A stretch of 64,000 bases of DNA. Source: Euphorbia lathyris (lineage: Eukaryota; Streptophyta; Magnoliopsida; Malpighiales; Euphorbiaceae). Positions 57,838 through 64,000 of this stretch are shown piece by piece. The stretch covers positions 76,599,256-76,663,255 of the forward strand of contig NC_088911.1 of assembly GCF_963576675.1 (NCBI RefSeq), read 5' to 3'. The notes beneath the pieces are model-generated. The model ran no database searches, was not told the DNA's origin, and saw only the letters and a list, made by a program, of their open reading frames with translations. Position 1 is the first letter of the stretch; each line of letters starts with the position of its first letter. The translations under genes were made by a program, and so were the position numbers.

Positions 57838-58996
57838 AATGTTCCGGTCTCCTCCTCACCCTTGCCCTCGGTGCCGGCCGAATCAATCCCTGCCTCCTCT
57901 AACAATCCCTCTTCGCTGGCTCCTGTCACCATGCCGGCAGCAGTGACAAATCCCTCAAACACCGAACAAACCAACTCGAACTTCAATGCCTCCGTTTACA
58001 CTCTAATGACCGAATCTCAATCTCTCTCCCATTCCACCATACCGCACTCACAGAACCTTTCAGCCTCCAATTTTACAAATCCGCTGTTCAACCCAATCAG
58101 ACAACCATCTTTGCAAAATCAATTTCCTTTCTTTGGACAATCATCCCAAACTGCCGCTCCTGGACAATCAGCTCCTGTGTTCCCCCACCAAATCACTTTC
58201 TCTCTACAACTACTCAATACACAGACCCTTTACCCACTCCTAATACTATCACCACACCTTCAACACATATACCCCAATTCCCCGTAAAACTCAATGCCAC
58301 AAACTATCGATTATGGAAAGAATATGTGGTAGCTACCCTTCAAGCTATGGGCATTTATGATGAACACTGCTTGGGCACCTCTCCAATGCCAGCCAAGTTT
58401 GTGCCCCGTGCTATGGGACTAGACCTCAATGTGCCTGAGAATTTCATCTATAACCCAACCTATCACCAATGGCAACAGAGGGATCATTTAACACGTGCCA
58501 CTGTTTTAATGTCACTCTCTGAAGAGGTTATTCCTACTGTCACAAACCTTGTGTCTGCTCGTTCGGTGTGGTTTGCTCTGGAACTAACCTATGGCAATGT
58601 CTCTGAAAATAGGAGAGTTCAATTAACAATTGAACTCAATGATTTAAAAAAAATGATCTGCCAATGACCAGCTATCTTCAGAAAATCAAAATCCTCTCTA
58701 ATGAACTCACTGCTGTTGGAACACCACCTAGTATCACTCAAATCATTGCAACAATGTTCAAACATCTCGGAAGTGAATATCATGGTGTCCTTACAGCACT
58801 CAATGTTCGACGTGGCTCTCCAATGGAATGGTATGAAGTTTATGATGAACTTGTTCGTCATGAGTTACTGCTGCGGAGTGCAGACCCTGTTCCCATGGCG
58901 AATCTTTCGTCCAAAACATCTGATGGCCTTACACACCCTCAAAAGGGCAAGAAGAAGAGAGGTATCTATTTTATATGTGGCGACACACGTCACTAG
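57838..58996 (+). pseudogene. Copia gag
   Basis: A Ser/Pro/Asn-rich N-terminus (57862-58287) is followed, after a frame change near 58280, by the copia gag core KLNATNYRLWKEYVVATLQ. A second shift in the A-run at about 58647 gives YLQKIKILSNELTAVGTPPS. The zinc-knuckle region ends in a TAG at 58994-58996 (ICGDTRH, then ADRC in frame). No in-frame start ATG remains at the 5' end. Confidence 0.85.
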
Positions 58997-59009
58997 GCGG
59001 ATCGGTGCA

Positions 59010-60560
59010 CATCCAAACGGCAGAATCAGGGGCCGCCCTCTCATGCAACTAGTCCTCGTCCCTCTTATGGGTGGCGTCGCCCACCTCCGCCATATCATCC
59101 ACAAGCCAACATGACATGGATTCAGGAGGAGTATGATGGTGACATTGACAATACTAATTAGCCCTGGTATCCTGACACTGGGGCCACCCATCATATGACA
59201 AACACAGCTCAGAATCTGCATAGTTCCTTATCAGGGATATGACAACATCCAATTTGGTAATGGTCAAGGTTTGCCAATTTCTCACTTAGGGATCTCTACT
59301 GTTCATCAATTTAAGCTTAAAGATGTTTTGCTAGTCCCTAAACTTACTAAATCTTTACTCTCTGTGCAAAAATTTACACGTGACAACTCATGTTACTTTG
59401 AATTTTTGGCCCTCTTATTTCTTGATTAAGGACCAGGTCAGCAAGGCAATCCTCTTATGTGGCCCGAGTAGAGATGGACTATACACCCTCCCCGGCACAC
59501 TGAAACAGGCTCTGGTTGGTGAAAAGATCCCACACGCACAATGGCATGCCCGTCTTGGTCACTGTCATTCTCGCACTGTCAATCAGGTCATAACTGAGAA
59601 TAATCTTCTGTCATCCAAGTCTACTTCTGTGTGTTGTTCGTGTCCTCGGGGCAAACTCTCCAAGTTTAATTTACCTTCTGTTATTCGTTCAAGTACTTTT
59701 ATGTTTGAGTCTATTCATTCTAATGTTTGGGGACCTGTCCCGGTTAATTCAATTTTAGGACATCGTTATTTTGTTATATTTATTGATGAATTCACTAGGT
59801 TCAATTGGATATTTTTTTTATCAAGAATAAAAGTGATGTTGCCTCTATATTTTTTCAATTTCATGCCATGATTGTATGTCAGTATTCTGCTAAAGTTAAA
59901 AATTTCTACTCTGACTTTGGGGGTGAATTTCAAAAACTGAAACCTTTTCTTGCTCAAAATGGCATTCTACATAAATTGGCCTGTCCACACACACATGAAC
60001 AGAATGGTATATCAGAACGAAAAATCCGACATGTTGTTGACACCAGCTTAACATTAATGGCACATGCATCTATACCTTTGCAATATTGGAACTGTGCCAT
60101 GAGTCACAGTGTTCGATTAATAAATTATCTTCCTACACGTGTGCTTAAATCTGTCTCTCATTTCTTTAAAGCGTTTCACAAAAATCCCGATTTTCGTCAA
60201 ATCCGTATTTTTGGTTGTGGTATTTTTTCTCTTCTTCGTTCTTACAATCGTCATAAATTTGATTTTCGTTCTCGTCTTTGTGTCTATTTGGGAGATTCAC
60301 CAAATCATAATGGGTATTTTTGTCTGGACACTGCACCTTTCCGGATTTATATTTGCAAACACGTTACGTTCCGTGAAGAAATTTTTCCATTTGAAAGAGC
60401 TTCGTCTACTATGGGATCATCTTCAACTAATGACCTGTTGCCATCTCTGCTTGGACCATACCCTGGTAATAATTCTGTCCCAGCTTCAAATTTCAATAAT
60501 TCATCATTAACTATTCCACATGTTCCTGGACAAACTTTTCCCAAGTCTACTTCTAATTAG
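59010..60560 (+). pseudogene. Copia protease, GAG-pre-integrase and integrase
   Basis: The protease motif WYPDTGATHHMT (DTG near 59174) is followed by a shift near 59225. Then LKDVLLVPKLTKSLLSVQKF and the zinc region (HARLGHCHSRTVNQV…CCSCPRGK). The integrase core has D of IDEFTRFNW, D of SDFGGEF and E of NGISERK. A T-run near 59812 causes a frame change, and another lies near 60550. Confidence 0.87.
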
Positions 60561-62786
60561 CTCGACTCCTTCTAAGAATTCCCAAGTCAACACAATTTTA
60601 TTTGATTCCACTAACATTAATCATGTCACTCCAAACCTCACCTCCACTCATCTCTCCTCCAATCACGTGGGACCTGTACCCTCACCACTCATCAACCTTA
60701 CCACTCCAATTAATGACTCTACCACACTCCCCTCCCAACATCAAAGTTTGCCTTCCCAATTACCCTCACCAGCCAATCCCACTTCTTTGGGAACCCATAC
60801 CAACCCGCCACCTGTCCCATGCTCCCAAACCGTGGCAGATGTTCCCCCATCCCCTACCATTTCGCCTACTTCCTCTTTTTCTCCTAAGTCTCCAACACGC
60901 CAACTTCATTATCCCTGCTCACCCATCACGTCTCACTCCTCTCCCTTTTTTCCCACTTTCATTAATTCACCAGCTTCACCTAATCCACCAATTAATACAT
61001 TTGGCACTTCACTATTACCCAATCAATCCCCTCTTTCACCTATTTCCTCTTCTCCTTCCCCACAAAATAATTCTTCTCCTACTTCCTCTCTCATGGACAC
61101 AAACTCTCTACACCCAGAACCTCAACTCCCACGATTGCACTCGATGCATCTCCGACCCTCCACAAAGCAATCTCTTGAAAAATGGAGTGCTCTCTCTTCC
61201 ACAAAGACTGACTCCTCTGATCCTAGCTATTTCTCGAAGGCCGTCAAAAGTAAAGAATGGAGGGATGTTATGTCTCTTGAACTTAAGACACTCATTGACA
61301 ACAAAACATGGTCACTGGTTCCTCGTCCTCCCAATCGAAACATCATCACCTGCAGATGGTTATTTCGTACAAAGAAGCGAGCATATGGCTCTATTGAATG
61401 TCACAAAGCTCGGTTGGTTGCCCGTGGCTTCTCTCAACAGTCAGGACTTGATTATAAAGAGACGTTCAGCCCCGTCGTCAAGGCTACAATAATTCGAATC
61501 ATATTCTCGCTTGCTGCAACTCATCAATGGCAAATCAACCAGCTGGATGTCTCCAATGCTTTTCTCCATGGAAATCTCACAGAGACTATCTACATGGAAC
61601 AACCCCAAGGTTTCAAAGACAAAGAACATCCTCATCATGTGTGTCTCCTTCAGAAATCGCTTTACGGACTGAAACAGGCTCCACGAGAATGGTTCACTCA
61701 TTTAAAACAATTTCTGTGCAAGTTGGGTTTCATCATGTCTAAAGCAGACAACTCCTTATTTTTCCGTTATACTGATTCTGAAAAACTCTATATTCTTTGC
61801 TATGTGGATGATATTCTGGTCACAGGGACAAGTGCAGCTCTTATTCAACAAATTATTGCAGCAATTGAAGCCGAATTTCCGATTCGAAATCTGGGACAAG
61901 CATCCTATTTCCTTGGTCTTAAAATCACCTACACTTCTCAAGGCATTCACCTATCTCAGTCTACACTTCTCAAGGCATTCACCTATCTCAGTCTAAATAT
62001 GTAGGGGACATTCTTGAACGAGTAAAAATGACAGATTGCAAACCATGCTCCACTCCAATGGCCACAACACCAAATCTCTCTCGTGAACATGGCTCCAATC
62101 TTGCCTCCGGAAATGAATACAAAAGTGTTTTCGGTGCACTTCAGTATCTTACATTAACCCGACCTGACATTTCATTCTCAATCAATAAACTCTGTCAATT
62201 TCTTCATTATACTACGGATGAACATTGGAAAGCAGTAAAACGGGTTCTCCGTTACATACATGGTACTCGCACACATGGGATCTCCTTCTCAACTCAACCC
62301 ATTCGACATATGCACTGTTACTCTGACAGTGATTGGGTCGGCTGCCCGGATGATAGACGGTCCACAGGGGCATTTTGCATTTTTCTTGGAAAAAGCCTTA
62401 TCTCTTGGCATACACGAAAGCAACCTACAATTGCTAGATCATCCACGGAAAGTGAGTATAAAGCTGTTGCTAATGCTACAACTGAACTACTTTGGATTCA
62501 GTCACTACTCAATGAGTTACAGTTTCCGATTCCACGACCAGTTCAAATGTGGTGTGACAATGTCGGTGCTATATATCTTACTGTCAACCCTGTATTCCAT
62601 GCTCGCACCAAACATATTGAACTCGACTATCATTTCGTCCGTGAACAAGTTGCAAATGGCTTTCCATCAGTTCGTTTCATCTCTACTGATGATCAGGTGG
62701 CACACATATTAACCAAGTCGTTATCCACTACTCGTTTCTTACTCCTACGAGATCATCTTCAACTTCGTCCTCCGATATCGGCTTGA
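60561..62786 (+). pseudogene. Copia reverse transcriptase and RNase H
   Basis: A long Ser/Pro/Thr/Asn-rich linker (about 60561-61130) precedes the RT: SLELKTLIDNKTWSLVPRPP, GLDYKETFSPVVKATIIR, LDVSNAFLHG, LYGLKQAPREW and the catalytic YVDDILVTG. A 32-bp tandem duplication at 61931-61994 shifts the frame. RNase H then follows from 62028: SDSDWVGCPDDRRSTGA, ARSSTESEYKA and HIELDYHFVRE, to the stop at 62784-62786. Confidence 0.92.
61931..61994 (+). repeat. 32-bp tandem duplication in copia RT
   Basis: Two exact 32-bp copies (61931-61962 and 61963-61994). The frame before (60520 series) and after (62028 series) differs by exactly two, as 32 bases would cause. Confidence 0.95.
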
Positions 62787-62793
62787 GGGGGGC
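62783..62793 (+). other. Copia polypurine tract
   Basis: TTGAGGGGGGC precedes the 3' LTR start, just inside the RNase H stop. Confidence 0.7.
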
Positions 62794-62981
62794 TGCTAAT
62801 ACCTATCATTTAGAATTACACTTTCTTTATACGTCTTCTCTTATCTAGTTGTTTATAATTCTTCTCTTATCTAGGACTCTCTTCAACTAGAGTTACTGTA
62901 GGGTTCAAACTCTTATACTGTATAAAATACATATACATCTGTAAACCCTAATTCAATACAAAATACAATCTCTGATTTACA
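62794..62981 (+). repeat. 3' LTR of the copia element
   Basis: TGCTAATACC…GATTTACA, followed by the CAGGT duplication. The terminal TGTT of the 5' LTR is TGCT here. Confidence 0.92.
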
Positions 62982-63279
62982 CAGGTGACAATCCAGAGAT
63001 GATGAAGACAAGGCTGAGGAAGTGGTGCGCCAATGTTCAAATTGAAGCTAGCAAGATTCCGGTGGTGATCAAAATTATGTTTAAGTATTATGAAAATGAT
63101 CATCATAAGTCACAACTATCTCTCGAAAAATCACTCTAGCAAAAAAGTTAGAGAGTTGAGAGAGTTGATTGTTCATTTTAGTAGATTGCGGATGTAATTG
63201 AGTTTGTAGGGGTTCAAATGAGTGTTTTTCTTTGTATATAAATGTATAACATCCGGTTGATCTTCTTAACTAAATACTC

Positions 63280-64000
63280 AGGGGGCGTTTGGTTTGGGGG
63301 TTTCAGGAAAGGGTAAGGGAAATGGGAGGCTTCATTCCCTTTGTTGGTGTTTGTTTTGCTAATTAAATGATTCCCTTTGCCATTTTTTAGTTTTGGGTTT
63401 ACCCCTAACTCCTCTAACCCGTTCCCAACTTCTCCCTAAGGTTTTCTATTCCCTTTCCCCTCTCTTTCTAACCTACACTCCTTATAAAATTCTACTTTAC
63501 TCCCTATTTTATTTTTTATTTTTATTTTGGTCTCTATATTTTTTTTATTTTTACATTTCTTTATCTTTGGATTAATTTCATTTTTGTTATATATTTTTAA
63601 TTTTTTTACTCAAAAAATATTTTTTGACTAAATTTTACTTTTTTTTTATTTTTGTTTAATCCTTATATTTTTTATCACTAGATTAATTTCACTTTTGATC
63701 CTTATAATTATTTATTTTTACCTTTTTACCCTAAAAAATAATTTTGACCAAATTTTTTTCTTTTATCATATTATTCAGTTTTAATATTTACTTTTAATTA
63801 TTTTAAAATAATTATTTTCTTTTTAAATATAATATTTATGCATTTTCTTTGATTAATTTTAACTTTTATGAACTTTATATTATTATCAATAAGGATAGCA
63901 AGTGAGTGACGTTTTGGATTGTTTGGGATTATATATGAAGTTATTTCACGTTTTATGGAAACTATAGTAAAATAGTTGAATTTTTTTTTTTGATTATATA
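63280..64000. other. Possible MITE end and AT-rich DNA to the window edge
   Basis: GGGGGCGTTTGGTTTGGGGG at 63281 has the look of a MITE terminus (…CGTTTGG…), but no matching inverted end lies within the window. The remaining ~600 bases are A/T-rich with no gene. Confidence 0.35.

Larger units (their letters stand above)
57628..62981 (+). mobile_element. Ty1/copia retrotransposon (decayed)
   Basis: LTRs at 57628-57814 and 62794-62981, with the perfect 5-bp duplication CAGGT (57623-57627 and 62982-62986). The LTRs differ at about seven positions plus one indel over 187 bp (~4%), older than either Athila element. The short LTR and motif wording fit Ale/Retrofit-like lineages. At least five frameshifts or stops are present. 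Confidence 0.95.
57616..63139 (+). pseudogene. Short host reading frame split by the copia insertion
   Basis: Four codons from ATG 57616 lie immediately before the copia element. After removing the element and one CAGGT copy, the frame continues at 62987 for 50 more codons to TAG at 63137-63139 (54 residues). The distal part is basic with Trp and Cys (TRLRKWCANVQIEASK…). I do not recognise a family. It could be the first exon of a gene or chance. Confidence 0.35.

Noticed and set aside
1..64000. CRISPR arrays, operons, ribosome binding sites, rRNA or tRNA genes
   Set aside because: The window is plant nuclear DNA; no regularly spaced direct repeats with unique spacers and no structural RNA genes were seen.

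Overview
This window is AT-rich nuclear DNA from a flowering plant, most likely a eudicot. The evidence is one spliced plant gene with GT-AG introns, tRNA-Asp-primed Athila-clade Ty3/gypsy elements, Ty1/copia and Tat-type elements, plant RTE and L1 LINEs, a tRNA-derived SINE and many MITEs. I saw no bacterial genes, organellar genes, rRNA, tRNA genes or CRISPR arrays. The only host gene that looks intact is a MUT9-like (casein-kinase-1-like) protein kinase. Nearly everything else is transposon in origin.

Layout. (1) 1-1538: MITE and Tat-type gypsy debris. (2) 1544-29024: a minus-strand Athila element (B) with 5-bp target duplications GAACA. Its pol gene is split by a second, plus-strand Athila element (A, 9791-23774) with target duplications ATCAC. 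Both carry gag-pol followed by two tandem ATHILA-ORF-type genes. A is the younger by LTR divergence (about 0.8% against about 1.6%, counted by eye), as nesting requires. (3) 29816-31541: a Mutator-like element with ~490-bp terminal inverted repeats whose interior is a piece of a phytosulfokine-receptor-like LRR gene (Pack-MULE type). (4) 31680-38038: a gag-only Athila-like element (C). Its 5' LTR carries a Stowaway-type MITE and its 3' LTR carries a SINE, each LTR keeping the other's empty site. (5) 38050-40232: fragments of a copia element, a Tat integrase and a Tat LTR. (6) 40721-49552: the MLK kinase gene, 16 coding exons, 707 codons, with introns full of MITEs and one 37-bp RTE micro-insertion. 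(7) 50185-54392: an L1 RNase H remnant and an almost full-length RTE LINE. (8) 55927-56580: a Harbinger/Tourist-type MITE. (9) 57628-62981: a decayed Ty1/copia element inserted (TSD CAGGT) into a short reading frame. (10) The window ends in AT-rich DNA holding what may be one end of another MITE.

How the parts relate. The Athila elements use the standard cycle: transcription from the LTR TATA box, tRNA-Asp-like priming, and protease/RT/RNase H/integrase. All copies here carry disabling mutations, so further movement would need enzymes in trans. The most unusual structural theme is a set of hairpins and TCGCGA palindromes repeated in the LTR U3 regions and intergenic spacers of A and B, plus a four-unit conserved block near the 3' LTR. 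None of the coding annotations explains these.
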